Shown: positions 31,415 to 39,712, counted from the stretch's first letter. The stretch is DNA of 49,798 nucleotides from Candidatus Aminicenantota bacterium (GCA_017886205.1 JAFNEO010000026.1:1-49798), one strand, 5' to 3'. Notes: a model not told the origin generated them from the letters alone. Numbers and translations: made by a program.

Positions 31415-33931
31415 ATGCCTGACAGCAGATTCCGTTTGAATAAGGGGAGAGAAAAAAATAAAAAAATGATCTTGGCCCTTTTTTGGGCGGGCCTTCTCGT
31501 TGGCATCTTTTTTCGGATTACCTTCATCGAGTTTAAAAGGTTCAGAGTAGAAATCGTCAAAACGACTATCGCACCCGTTCATAACCTTATCACTGTGCAT
31601 ATCCAGGAAAAATTCGATGGTTCTTATAGAGTGTTGCTCTTGAATCTAAAAATCAGAAATAAAGAAACCAGGCCGAAGGCCATCGAAGTTTCCCTCAACG
31701 CTGTCAGAATAGACGACATTGTCCTTCCACCAGCAGCTGCTAAGGAATATTTCCTAGAGGTCAGAAGAGAGAATTTCTCCGCGGATGAAATCCGTGTCGA
31801 TCTACGGGGAAAAGACGATAGCTGGGAGTTAACCAAATTTGATATAAAAAATGTCTACGGCTACTCCTCTGGCTTTGTCCGCTTCATTATCATTCCCAGG
31901 TCCGCCGAGGCTTTTCGAAGCCCTCCCTGGTTTTCTTTACTCGGATTGTTCTTTTTGTTTTTTCTCCTTGAGGTCCTGCAAATTCCCCAAAAAAGATATC
32001 TCCATCGCAAAAGATTGGCCTCTTTCTTCTTCAGGTCTTTTGTTGCCCTTTTCGCTTTTTTCTCACTTCTCCCCTTTGTTTCCAGATACCGGATCTTGTT
32101 CGGCTTCAACAGTCTCCTGTCGCTTACGCTGATTCTTTATTTCGCTGATCGCTACTATTTTTCGAAAATCCTTATATTCTTAAAACAATTCTTCAGCCAG
32201 GAGGATATAGAAAAATCTCCCTGGAAAAAACACCTGGTTTCCTTCTCTATCTCAGCCCTGATTTTTCTCTTTTTCCTTTCCATCCTGGCTTATTCTCTCA
32301 AATCTTTCAAGGGAAATTACAGCGGTTTTATGTGCTTTGCCAACAACTTTTTAAACGACCGGAACCCCATTTTCTGGAATAAGTCGCCTCAATTGGTCTT
32401 CGCCAACTCTGACTTTGAAAAAGGAACCCTTGAAAACTGGACCGCCCCAGGCGATGTTTTTCGGTCTCAGCCGACAAAGGGTGACAATGTGGTGACCAGG
32501 CGTAGTCGTTTGGCCATCAATAACCAAGGAAAATACTGGATAGGCACAGACAAAAAAAACAGGAAAAAAGAGGGCGGAATTCCACGGAGGAGCAGGCGGT
32601 ATAAGTCGTCAGAAAAATTGGTTTCCGCGCCATTTATTATTCAAAAAGAGAAGATCGGATTCCTCATCAGCGGTAGCCAATCATATTCCAAAGGAAGACG
32701 ATCCAAACAGTCGGTTGCCCTCGATGTCAACGGCGAAATTGTCCGTGAAGACGCGGGGACAAGTACGCAAATCATGGAACTGCATGTCTGGGATGTAGCC
32801 CCTTGGGTCGGACAGACAGCGCGCATTATGATCTCGGAACGTATCAGCGTCGACTGGTTCCACTATTACCAGGATGATCGTATCCAGGAGGGGCTCCTTA
32901 AAGGGGAATCAGGTTACGACGGTCAGTTTTATTACTACATGACTTATGACCCGTTTCTGAGCCGGTTTAAAGATAAACCCTGGAAATACAAACTGATGAT
33001 CGACGCGCCGCCGTATCGGTATAGCCGGATCGGCTTTTCGCTGCTGACCAAGTTGTCCTCTCTGGATCGGCCGAGACTCTACCCAAGAACAATGATATGG
33101 TTAATTCTCTTTTCGCATTTTTTTGGGGCTTTTTTTCTAGTAAAAATCATCCAGTTTTATAAACAAAGCCCGTTCTGGGCTTTCCTCTACATACTCATTC
33201 CCGGCTTCCAGCTCTCCTTAAACCGTGCCCTTCCGGAATCGATCGCTGCCGTATGTCTTCTTGGCGGCCTTTATTTTTATTTGAAAGAAAAGCCTCTGGC
33301 CACGGCATCATTTTTTGCCCTCTCTTTCCTTACTCGCGAAACTGGTGTCTTGCTCGCGCTGGGCATCATCTTTTTTGAGCTCTTCAGGAAAAAGAACCTC
33401 AGAAACGCTCTCCTTATCGTCCTCTCCTTCATTCCCCTGATATTCTGGAGATTCTTTATTACTCTGAGGCTATTCGGAGATTATCGCTGGGAAACCCTTT
33501 TCTCCAGCACTAATGATTTTCACTTTCCCTTTTCCGGATTCGTTAAATTAGGCAAAGAAATTTTAGCGCATAAATATCTGGAAGACCTCATCCTGGCAGC
33601 GACGGTCTACCCCATTGTGCTGACCTGCATTTTTCTCTTTTCCTTGTATTTCTTGTGGAGAAAAAAAGATTTTCTTAGCCTGAGCCTGTTCGCTTTCTCT
33701 CTAGTCAGCGTCCTCCTGAGATACGAAAAAGTCTGGCTTCACGTCGGCAACGGTATCAGGGTCACCTATGAAGCCGTCCTCTTTTTGATTATTGTTTTCA
33801 TATCCCAAAGCGGATCGCGCAAACCTATTATTAAATACCTGTTTTTAAGCCTTTTTCTTTTGATTTTTATTTTCTTTTATCTCCTCCCAAGTTTTTACCC
33901 GTTCTTCAGGACAGGTCTTGTCTCTTTCTAG
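31415..33931 (+). CDS. GT-C-like membrane protein with two beta-sandwich modules
   Basis: This 838-aa protein combines a TM anchor (about 18-36), a predicted beta module (about 43-163) and four or five TM segments (about 170-297). A second beta module (about 328-490) contains FANSDFEKGTLENWTAPGDVF, YWIGTD, SAPFII, IGFLISGS, VALDVNG and WDVAPWVGQ. These resemble the CBM66/levanase-type jelly-roll found beside GH32 enzymes. Then comes GESGYDGQFYYYMTYDPF with IDAPPYRYSRIG, typical of polyprenyl-sugar GT-C proteins of cell-surface glycopolymer formation, and about nine more TM segments. I infer a glycosyltransferase that senses or binds its glycan. The gene is visibly AT-richer than the surroundings. 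No clear Shine-Dalgarno precedes the ATG, so the start is uncertain. Confidence 0.6.
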   Translation: MPDSRFRLNKGREKNKKMILALFWAGLLVGIFFRITFIEFKRFRVEIVKTTIAPVHNLITVHIQEKFDGSYRVLLLNLKIRNKETRPKAIEVSLNAVRIDDIVLPPAAAKEYFLEVRRENFSADEIRVDLRGKDDSWELTKFDIKNVYGYSSGFVRFIIIPRSAEAFRSPPWFSLLGLFFLFFLLEVLQIPQKRYLHRKRLASFFFRSFVALFAFFSLLPFVSRYRILFGFNSLLSLTLILYFADRYYFSKILIFLKQFFSQEDIEKSPWKKHLVSFSISALIFLFFLSILAYSLKSFKGNYSGFMCFANNFLNDRNPIFWNKSPQLVFANSDFEKGTLENWTAPGDVFRSQPTKGDNVVTRRSRLAINNQGKYWIGTDKKNRKKEGGIPRRSRRYKSSEKLVSAPFIIQKEKIGFLISGSQSYSKGRRSKQSVALDVNGEIVREDAGTSTQIMELHVWDVAPWVGQTARIMISERISVDWFHYYQDDRIQEGLLKGESGYDGQFYYYMTYDPFLSRFKDKPWKYKLMIDAPPYRYSRIGFSLLTKLSSLDRPRLYPRTMIWLILFSHFFGAFFLVKIIQFYKQSPFWAFLYILIPGFQLSLNRALPESIAAVCLLGGLYFYLKEKPLATASFFALSFLTRETGVLLALGIIFFELFRKKNLRNALLIVLSFIPLIFWRFFITLRLFGDYRWETLFSSTNDFHFPFSGFVKLGKEILAHKYLEDLILAATVYPIVLTCIFLFSLYFLWRKKDFLSLSLFAFSLVSVLLRYEKVWLHVGNGIRVTYEAVLFLIIVFISQSGSRKPIIKYLFLSLFLLIFIFFYLLPSFYPFFRTGLVSF

Positions 33932-34322
33932 GCTACCTGGCTTAAGGAATACCTGTTCCAGGCTAAAAAAATTTCCAGCTTTCTAGGTATGATGACAAGT
34001 ATTCATTAAATCCGTTTCTCAAGATGTATGCCCCGTTTGGATAGAAAATAAACAAGAACAGAACAGCCAAGATACAGAGAAAAACTCAAGGCGTGGAAAG
34101 GAAGCGCAGTGCAGCCAAAGGTTTTTAAGAGAACAAAAAATATCAAATTGAAGACTGGCCTAAAAAACCCTTCCGCTTGGACGATATGATGACAGTTTTT
34201 CAGCCTCATGAGAAAAACATAATCATCACTCAAAAAAGGAAACTATTATCCTTTGATCTATTTTGCTCTCGGTTATCGACTTCTTCAGCATAGCCATTCT
34301 CTTAAGGATATCGGCCAAGCGG
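33932..34322. other. AT-rich region holding only a gene fragment
   Basis: Between the two island genes the only coding-like content is the GT-C fragment at 34006-34233 on the minus strand. CCTGG and CCAGG, just after the stop at 33931, can pair across 17 nt, but no U-tract follows. No other gene is seen. Confidence 0.5.
34006..34233 (-). pseudogene. fragment of a GT-C/PMT-type glycosyltransferase
   Basis: The 75-residue frame reads SDDYVFLMRLKNCHHI, then GFFRPVFNLIFFVLLKTFG and LPFHALSFSLYLGCSVLVYFLSKR. This matches the first extracytoplasmic loop and TM helix of TPR- or PMT-type glycosyltransferases, where an acidic pair follows the first TM helix. The preceding TM helix is lost behind an in-frame TAG a few codons upstream, and the frame stops after about 75 codons. 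It has no Shine-Dalgarno or promoter of its own. It is probably a decayed neighbour of the transferase at 34323-36185. Confidence 0.55.
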
Positions 34323-36185
34323 TCATATTTTCTTAAAAATAATGAGTTGGGCCGGGAATGGTTCTTGGTAATGGCTTTCTTGGACGAGCTCAAAACCTCC
34401 CGAATGTTTTATCCGATTGGCCTCTTTGAGCAGAAAACCCTTGCTTTTCGTTTTTTGTCCTACAAAGAGAACAATCGTGTCGAACTCTTTCTTGGCAATG
34501 ATATTTTGGAAAGCCGTGCTGGCATCGTGTTCGCTGTCAAAGTCCTTGAAAACCGCCCGATAATTGTTTTGTCCATAATGACTGATCTGGAGTTTTAGCT
34601 CCAGGAGCGGGCCCAGTGCCGAGTCTTGAATTCCTGAGATGAAGATTCTTGGTGAGTCTTTGGCCAGATCTAAAACAGGATCGATAAGGGACCGGAAGAT
34701 CTCAGGATAATGCAACCCGGGTGCCCCGGGCTGGTCGAGAGCCTTCTGGATTGGCAGGGGAGTCAGAAAGATAAAAGCAAGAGTCGTTAACAAAACAATA
34801 ACGGCCAGGATATTCTTGGTTTTTCGGGATCTTCGGCGAACAAGTGATTCTGCAGCCCAAGCCGAACTCACCCACAGAGCCGGCACAAATGTGGCCATAT
34901 AACGGCTCTCTTTGAGGTTAAAAAAGAAGCTTAGATAGATTAGCCCCGCGACGAAATAGGCGATCAGCAAACGTATTCCTAGAGGCTCGGATTGAAATTT
35001 GAAGAGGACAACTCCCAAAAAAATCAAAACCAGGATTCCCACCGGGAAAAACAGAGAATAGTCCTCAACGATTGAACGAAGATAATAGCTTACCTGGCCA
35101 AAAGAAAATTCATGCTGGACCCTTCTCCCCGCCTCGAAATTTTTAATAATCGCTTTGACTTTATCAGGAAAGGCCAAGAAAATTGCAATAGGCAGAGCTC
35201 CCCAGAAAAGGAGCTCCTTTTGACCCAGCTTGAGAGAGGCCCTAATCTGATACCAGTTTTTTTTAAGCGCAATGAGAAATATGACCACGAAATATTGATA
35301 AAGATACATCAGGGGATTATAAATACCCGATAAAGAAAATCGGATGCTCCCCAAATGGAAGCCTGCTCCTCCGACTAAAGCGACCCAGAGAATAAATATA
35401 ATCATTAGATAAGCCGGGAAAAGAATTGGCTTTGAAAAAAAAGCGCGGATATGGACTTTGGAAATTTGAGGCCGGATGGCGTCCCAACTCCTCTCGATTT
35501 CAAGAAAAACCAAGATCATCCCAGCAAAAATTCCGTAGCTGTATTTGAGTGTCCAAAGGGAAAAAAAGAGGAGGGCACATATTTTATAGAGGTTTGCTGA
35601 GTGGTATCGCCGGGCACGAAAATAGAAGGCGAGAACAAGACAAGTTAGGGCTATCCCAAAAACTTCGGTCATGACCCAGGTGGCGCTTCCTAACAGGAAA
35701 GGGCTCGTTATGGCGAGCGAAAAAAGCAGGGTAAATCCCAAAACCTTATCCTCGATTCTTCCCGGGCAAAGGTTCTCATATAAAAAAAGAAGAGAGAAAA
35801 CCGCTAAAGGGAAAGCGATGAAACTGGGAAGGATGAAAGCAAAAAAAGAAGGTCCAAAGATGAGACAAAATGGAACTATGATCAACGGGTGCAATGGAGG
35901 CCACCAGTTGAGCTTGAATATATGCAGGATGAATGTGAAAATTTGGAGGTGAGTGAATTCTTTAGCCAGCAGGACCGCCTCATTGGCCCGGGCTGCCTGG
36001 TCCCACGTAATCAGGTCAACTTCCGGGATGGTCAAAAAGATCCTGGCCAGGCGGATGATCAACAGCATCGAAATGAGGAAGCTGGCGAGGTAAAGAGATC
36101 TGACTAAGAAAGAGGACCGCGGATCGGGTGATTTAAAAGAAATTGTCTTTCGGTTGCCTAGGCTGAATGGGTGTTTATCCGCCAA
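34323..36185 (-). CDS. GT39-like (ArnT/PMT-type) membrane glycosyltransferase
   Basis: This 620-aa protein has about 11-13 TM segments. Its first loop motif ITWDQAARANEAVLLAKE follows the first TM helix, so the conserved Asp is placed as in GT39/PMT-2 enzymes. NWWPPLHPLIIVPF and ESRYMATFVPALW are also typical. The C-terminal about 120 residues are soluble. It should transfer a sugar from a polyprenyl phosphate on the periplasmic face. The acceptor is unknown. The frame is open from a TTG at 36239, but a strong promoter lies inside that stretch. The TTG at 36185 with GAGGA upstream is therefore chosen. It is AT-rich and part of the island. Confidence 0.75.
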   Translation of the reverse strand: MADKHPFSLGNRKTISFKSPDPRSSFLVRSLYLASFLISMLLIIRLARIFLTIPEVDLITWDQAARANEAVLLAKEFTHLQIFTFILHIFKLNWWPPLHPLIIVPFCLIFGPSFFAFILPSFIAFPLAVFSLLFLYENLCPGRIEDKVLGFTLLFSLAITSPFLLGSATWVMTEVFGIALTCLVLAFYFRARRYHSANLYKICALLFFSLWTLKYSYGIFAGMILVFLEIERSWDAIRPQISKVHIRAFFSKPILFPAYLMIIFILWVALVGGAGFHLGSIRFSLSGIYNPLMYLYQYFVVIFLIALKKNWYQIRASLKLGQKELLFWGALPIAIFLAFPDKVKAIIKNFEAGRRVQHEFSFGQVSYYLRSIVEDYSLFFPVGILVLIFLGVVLFKFQSEPLGIRLLIAYFVAGLIYLSFFFNLKESRYMATFVPALWVSSAWAAESLVRRRSRKTKNILAVIVLLTTLAFIFLTPLPIQKALDQPGAPGLHYPEIFRSLIDPVLDLAKDSPRIFISGIQDSALGPLLELKLQISHYGQNNYRAVFKDFDSEHDASTAFQNIIAKKEFDTIVLFVGQKTKSKGFLLKEANRIKHSGGFELVQESHYQEPFPAQLIIFKKI

Positions 36186-36209
36186 TTTTTCCTCGTCCCA
36201 TCGTCGGGG

Positions 36210-36239
36210 ATGATAGATCGTGACAGGAATTGATGTCAA
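36210..36239 (-). promoter_or_regulatory. promoter that sets the GT39-like gene start
   Basis: On the minus strand a consensus TTGACA (36234-36239), an 18-bp spacer and TATCAT (36210-36215) predict transcription from about 36202. That excludes the upstream TTG at 36239, which is itself part of the -35 box. Confidence 0.65.
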
Positions 36240-36655
36240 TCCGAGTAAAAAAGCGCCCGGACCTCTCCGGCCGAGCCAGGAGAAGATCAGGAAAAATATT
36301 CACCGCGCAGAGGACGGTCCGCTCCGGATGCCGGGGGCGAAAAATCTCGGCCCTTTTTTTCTAACATAGCTAGTATCCCGTCTCGTAAATCGCTTTCCAA
36401 AGTCCTCTGCAGAGACGGGACACTTCCAGGGGGGAGTCAGGCTCCCCCCTCGGCGCTTCGCTTCGCTCCGCTGACCCCCTGAGGGGAACGATGCCGTCCC
36501 CCTCAAACTCCCCCGCCGTGGCGCGTCTTTTTTGGATCGTCCCCAAGCCAAGTTATTTGTGAGACGCACCACTAGTTATCGATGTATCCGTCGATTATAG
36601 ACATTATCTTCCAGTGGCTTTTTATTCAACGCCATAACACAGCCGTTCCCCGAGC
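36240..36655. other. hairpin-rich intergenic region at the island border
   Basis: These 416 bases contain no convincing gene. A 90-codon minus-strand frame at 36300-36572 is low-complexity and crosses the hairpins. The region holds the inverted repeats described separately and the transition from AT-rich to GC-rich sequence. Confidence 0.6.
36376..36485. repeat. cluster of nested inverted repeats
   Basis: TCCCGTCTC (36376-36384) pairs with GAGACGGGA (36412-36420). GGGGGGAG (36429-36436) pairs with CTCCCCCC (36442-36449) around 5 nt. CCCC-TGA-GGGG lies at 36475-36485. Between the last two is a CTTCGCTTCGCTCCG run of short direct repeats. It could be the end of a mobile element, a dispersed repeat or a structured RNA. 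Confidence 0.6.
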
Positions 36656-37441
36656 CTATTTTATCGCCACACCCATCGTGTCCCGGTGCATATCGATCAG
36701 CGTTCTCAGGTAGGGTCCGATCTCGTCGGGATCGCTGAAACCGGCCTGGCGCGCGGCAGAAATCCTTTTTTCTTTAGGAATATCAGCGCTCGAAGCCCAG
36801 TGTTTCAGATCACTGTAGCATCCGAGTGTAAACAGATCCCAAGTGGCTCCTTGATCGCGCACGAAAATCATGTTCTCCGGCCGCCCCACGCCGACCTGAT
36901 AGATGTTTTCCATCTCGCGTTCCTTGAACAATTCCTCCTGTTTTCCCGGAAGCGCGATGCAGATCTCGATATGGTAGTAAGATGTGCCGTCGAACGCTTT
37001 TTTTACCGCTTCAAGAGGAGGCCCCAGCACGAAGATATCTTCCCGCCAGGCTGAACAGGCATCGAGTTTTTGTCTGAACTCCTTTTGAGAAAGAGAGGAA
37101 CCCTCGGCCGCTTTTTTTCTCCGGGAAATCCTTTCTTTCGAATAATATTCGGTATAGCTCCCCATGGGGAAGAGAAGCATGAGGTCCCATTGGTCGCCTT
37201 GGGTGTGACGCCACCAGAGAGGACGCTCGTCTCCGGACGCATCATCCACGGCCATCCCCTCTTTATAAAGAGCGATCAGGTCGAGAAGCTTTCCCGGCGC
37301 CGCCCGCACAAACGTGGTTTTATACAGGTAGGTCGGCTCCGATGACTGCGGCCCTCCTGCTGCCAAGGCAGCCATCGACAAAAGGGCTTGAAGAGTAAAG
37401 AATGCCAAGAACATCGACATCTTCTTTGAACGCTTTCTCAT
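36656..37441 (-). CDS. secreted protein with duplicated dimeric alpha/beta-barrel fold
   Basis: This 261-aa protein has a signal peptide (FLAFFTLQALLSMAALAAGG) and GGAGG upstream of the ATG at 37441. The mature part contains two similar units. The first runs from YLYKTTFVRAAPGKLLDLIALY to WDLMLLFPMGSYTEYY. The second runs from YYHIEICIALPGKQEELFKERE to WDLFTLGCYSDLKHW. Each has the beta-alpha-beta-beta pattern with a WDL strand of the Dabb/ABM superfamily, whose members usually form homodimers. Here duplication could build the barrel in one chain. No catalytic residues are evident. It lies 72 nt downstream of the serine hydrolase on the same strand. Confidence 0.55.
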   Translation of the reverse strand: MRKRSKKMSMFLAFFTLQALLSMAALAAGGPQSSEPTYLYKTTFVRAAPGKLLDLIALYKEGMAVDDASGDERPLWWRHTQGDQWDLMLLFPMGSYTEYYSKERISRRKKAAEGSSLSQKEFRQKLDACSAWREDIFVLGPPLEAVKKAFDGTSYYHIEICIALPGKQEELFKEREMENIYQVGVGRPENMIFVRDQGATWDLFTLGCYSDLKHWASSADIPKEKRISAARQAGFSDPDEIGPYLRTLIDMHRDTMGVAIK

Positions 37442-37489
37442 AAGTCCTCCTTGAATAGATTGGCTATGCTCACCGATTGGAGCTAGCAT

Positions 37490-37504
37490 TAGCCGCTGCG
37501 GCTA
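37490..37504. repeat. perfect palindrome between two minus-strand genes
   Basis: TAGCCGC and GCGGCTA are perfect 7-nt arms around a single T. The site lies 9 nt past the serine hydrolase stop. It could be an operator for the downstream gene or a weak terminator, and no U-tract is seen. Confidence 0.4.
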
Positions 37505-37513
37505 TCTGGAATG

Positions 37514-38938
37514 CTATTCCTGTATGGCTTTCAGGATGCTCTCCAGGAATTCGCTAAAACCCCACTCCCCTTTGGTCATCATTCCCAAATGCACGGCCAC
37601 GAGTTGCCGTGAAGGAATGATTCCTACGAACTGGCCTTGATATCCTTCAAAATAAAATAGGTCTTGGGGAAGGCTGGGGAACGGACGCTCTTCTGGCTTT
37701 CCCTGCGGTCCTTTGTTAAGCCAGATTTGGGCTCCGTAATCCCCCTTCTCCGCTGCGGGCGCGGGTGTTGTGGAGTAAGCGACCCAGCCTTCGGGGAAGA
37801 TGCGCTCTCCTTCCCAGACCCCGTCGTTCAGGTAGAGAAGGCCGAGACGGGCCCAATCCCTGGCCGAGGCGAATAGGCTGGAGCCGCAGTTGAACACGCC
37901 CGAGGCGTCGGTCTCGAACACGGCGCTCCGCATGCCTATCCTGTTGAACAGAGCGCGGCGGGGAAAGGCAAAATAGGCTCTCTCGTCGCCGAAGGTGCTG
38001 CGTATGATCCGCGCAATAATGTTCGTTGTGCCAGTAGAATAGTGCCACTTAGTCCCCGGCTCGGCCTCGAGCTGCAGCCGGACGGCATAGGCGGCCATGT
38101 CCGGCCTGGTAAAGAGCATGATCTGGACGTCCGAGACGGGTTTCTCGGCGTAAGTTTCCGAGAAGCTAAGACCGCTCGACATCCAGAGGAGCTGCTCGAG
38201 GGTGATCTTGCGGCGCGGGTCGTCCGGCTTCTGCCACTCCGGGACCGGGGCGGGCTCCTGCGGCGATAGCTTTCCCTCGCCCACCAGAATGCCCACCAGC
38301 GACGAAGTCACACTCTTGGTCATCGACCAACCGATGAGGGGCATTTCCCTGGTGATCCCAGGCGCATAGCGCTCGGCGATAAGGCGGCCTTTGTGCACGA
38401 TGACCACGGCACGGGTGCGCCGAGGGTTCTCCGGGTCGGGCTCGGCGAAAGCTTCGTTAACGACTTTGTCGAGCAACGATCCATTAATGCCGGGAGGAAG
38501 AGCGCTGTCGAGGATGAGGTCGCCGGTCGGCCAGGGAGCGGATTGAGGGTTGGCCGGCTGTGGCTCGGGAATGTCGACCGGCCAGGAGCGGACCGTCTCC
38601 TCCGCAGCTCCGGACAGGAGAATGCTTCCGAGCGGGTGACGATAAATGGACCTATTCTTAATGAGGCCAAAGAAAGAGGCGCGGACCTCCTTCTTTTCGT
38701 AATCCACTTTGGTTCCGATGAACTTAAGGATCGGATGGACGGCCACATCCTCCTTGAGGACCGGAGCGGCGTCCCGTCCGGAGACGAAAACGCCCGAACA
38801 GAGAATCTGCGCTTTCCAGCCGACGCCGATGCGAAGCTGGGTGACCGGGTCGAGCTTGATGAAAACGAAGGCCATGGCCAGGTCCAGGATGAGGACGACA
38901 ACTCCCAGGATGGCCTTTTTTTTCTTCAGGAACGCCAT
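37514..38938 (-). CDS. beta-lactamase-family serine hydrolase
   Basis: This 474-aa protein has an N-terminal TM anchor (ILGVVVLILDLAMAFVFI), an extra domain to about residue 130, then a class C beta-lactamase/NylB-like domain. The nucleophile motif SMTK is at about 205-208 in IGWSMTKSVTSSLVG. KWHYSTGTTN at about 298-306 supplies the second motif Tyr. WLNKG lies in the C-terminal part where the third motif is expected. Such proteins hydrolyse esters or amides, including 6-aminohexanoate oligomers and peptides. Antibiotic resistance is not implied. GGAGGA precedes the ATG. It is divergent from the ATC-hydrolase homologue, with -35 boxes four bases apart. Confidence 0.8.
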   Translation of the reverse strand: MAFLKKKKAILGVVVLILDLAMAFVFIKLDPVTQLRIGVGWKAQILCSGVFVSGRDAAPVLKEDVAVHPILKFIGTKVDYEKKEVRASFFGLIKNRSIYRHPLGSILLSGAAEETVRSWPVDIPEPQPANPQSAPWPTGDLILDSALPPGINGSLLDKVVNEAFAEPDPENPRRTRAVVIVHKGRLIAERYAPGITREMPLIGWSMTKSVTSSLVGILVGEGKLSPQEPAPVPEWQKPDDPRRKITLEQLLWMSSGLSFSETYAEKPVSDVQIMLFTRPDMAAYAVRLQLEAEPGTKWHYSTGTTNIIARIIRSTFGDERAYFAFPRRALFNRIGMRSAVFETDASGVFNCGSSLFASARDWARLGLLYLNDGVWEGERIFPEGWVAYSTTPAPAAEKGDYGAQIWLNKGPQGKPEERPFPSLPQDLFYFEGYQGQFVGIIPSRQLVAVHLGMMTKGEWGFSEFLESILKAIQE

Positions 38939-38964
38939 GTTCGGTCCTCCTTTATGTTAAAAGG

Positions 38965-38994
38965 CATATATCCCAGGCGCGAACAGATTGTCAA
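38965..38994 (-). promoter_or_regulatory. promoter of the serine hydrolase gene
   Basis: On the minus strand TTGACA (38989-38994) and TATATG (38965-38970) are 18 bp apart. Confidence 0.6.
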
Positions 38995-38998
38995 GGGT

Positions 38999-39027
38999 TT
39001 GACACCCCTCACGTCCTGCTTTATCAT
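38999..39027 (+). promoter_or_regulatory. promoter of the ATC-hydrolase-like gene
   Basis: TTGACA (38999-39004), a 17-bp spacer and TATCAT (39022-39027) form a strong promoter. It is face to back with the divergent one, giving the palindrome TGTCAA-GGGT-TTGACA. Confidence 0.7.
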
Positions 39028-39070
39028 CCGTGACTAAAGCCCTAGATCCAAATAGAGAAAGGAGAGCCGG

Positions 39071-39712
39071 ATGAATCTTAAGGTAGCCGATGATCTCAAG
39101 GGCCGGCGGGAGTTCCTGCGCGCCGTGTTTCCCGCCGGGGTCTTGATCTGTTTTGGGGGTCCGCTCTTGACGCTGGCTCAAGAAAAAGAAAAGGCCAAGC
39201 CGTCTGTCCAGCCTCTGGCGATGAAGCATAAGTTCCTTATCGACGCCAATGCGACCTTCGAGGACATGTTCAACTTCGCCTATCGGGACAGCTTCATCCC
39301 GCTGATGCTGGTCCTGGCCAAAGCCGGCGGCCGGGAAAAGTTCGTCGAGATCCTGAAGAAGGGGGCCTCGGAGGCGGCCACTCTCGGCATCCAGAACGCC
39401 GCCAAGTCCTTACCCAAGCGCGACTTAGCCGCCTTCGTGACACCGCTCAAGAACCCCGACCACTTCTGGAAGCACGTGCTGACCTTCTCCATCGTCGAGG
39501 ACAGCCCCAAGGCGTTCGAGGTCAAGGTTACGGAGTGCCTCTGGGCTAAGACCTTCCGCGGGATGAACGCCGCCGACATCGGGTTTGCCACGATCTGCTT
39601 TCCGGACTACGCCACAGCCGCTGCCTTTAGCCCCAAGCTGAAGATGATCCGGAGCAAGACCCTGATGCAGGGCCACGACTGCTGCAACCACCGCTACGTG
39701 ATGGAAGGCTGA
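39071..39712 (+). CDS. Tat-type exported L-2-amino-thiazoline-4-carboxylate hydrolase-family protein
   Basis: This 213-aa protein has a twin-arginine-like signal: GRREFLRAVFPAG followed by a moderately hydrophobic stretch. The C-terminal half matches the ATC hydrolase family, including GFATICFPDYATAAAFSPKLK, RSKTLMQGHDCCNHRYVM and the conserved Cys pair and His. Characterised ATC hydrolases open the thiazoline ring on the path to cysteine, but most homologues are uncharacterised. A folded or metal-containing export substrate would explain Tat use, and a tatA gene lies at 23425-23628. AAAGGAGAG precedes the ATG. The gene appears monocistronic. Confidence 0.7.
   Translation: MNLKVADDLKGRREFLRAVFPAGVLICFGGPLLTLAQEKEKAKPSVQPLAMKHKFLIDANATFEDMFNFAYRDSFIPLMLVLAKAGGREKFVEILKKGASEAATLGIQNAAKSLPKRDLAAFVTPLKNPDHFWKHVLTFSIVEDSPKAFEVKVTECLWAKTFRGMNAADIGFATICFPDYATAAAFSPKLKMIRSKTLMQGHDCCNHRYVMEG

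Noticed and set aside
36300..36572. A 90-codon minus-strand frame in the hairpin-rich block
   Set aside because: It is low-complexity, crosses three inverted repeats and has no Shine-Dalgarno or recognisable fold.
37514..38938. A true beta-lactamase conferring resistance
   Set aside because: The SMTK and YST motifs fit the broad class C/NylB-like hydrolase family. The extra N-terminal domain and membrane anchor are not typical of resistance enzymes.
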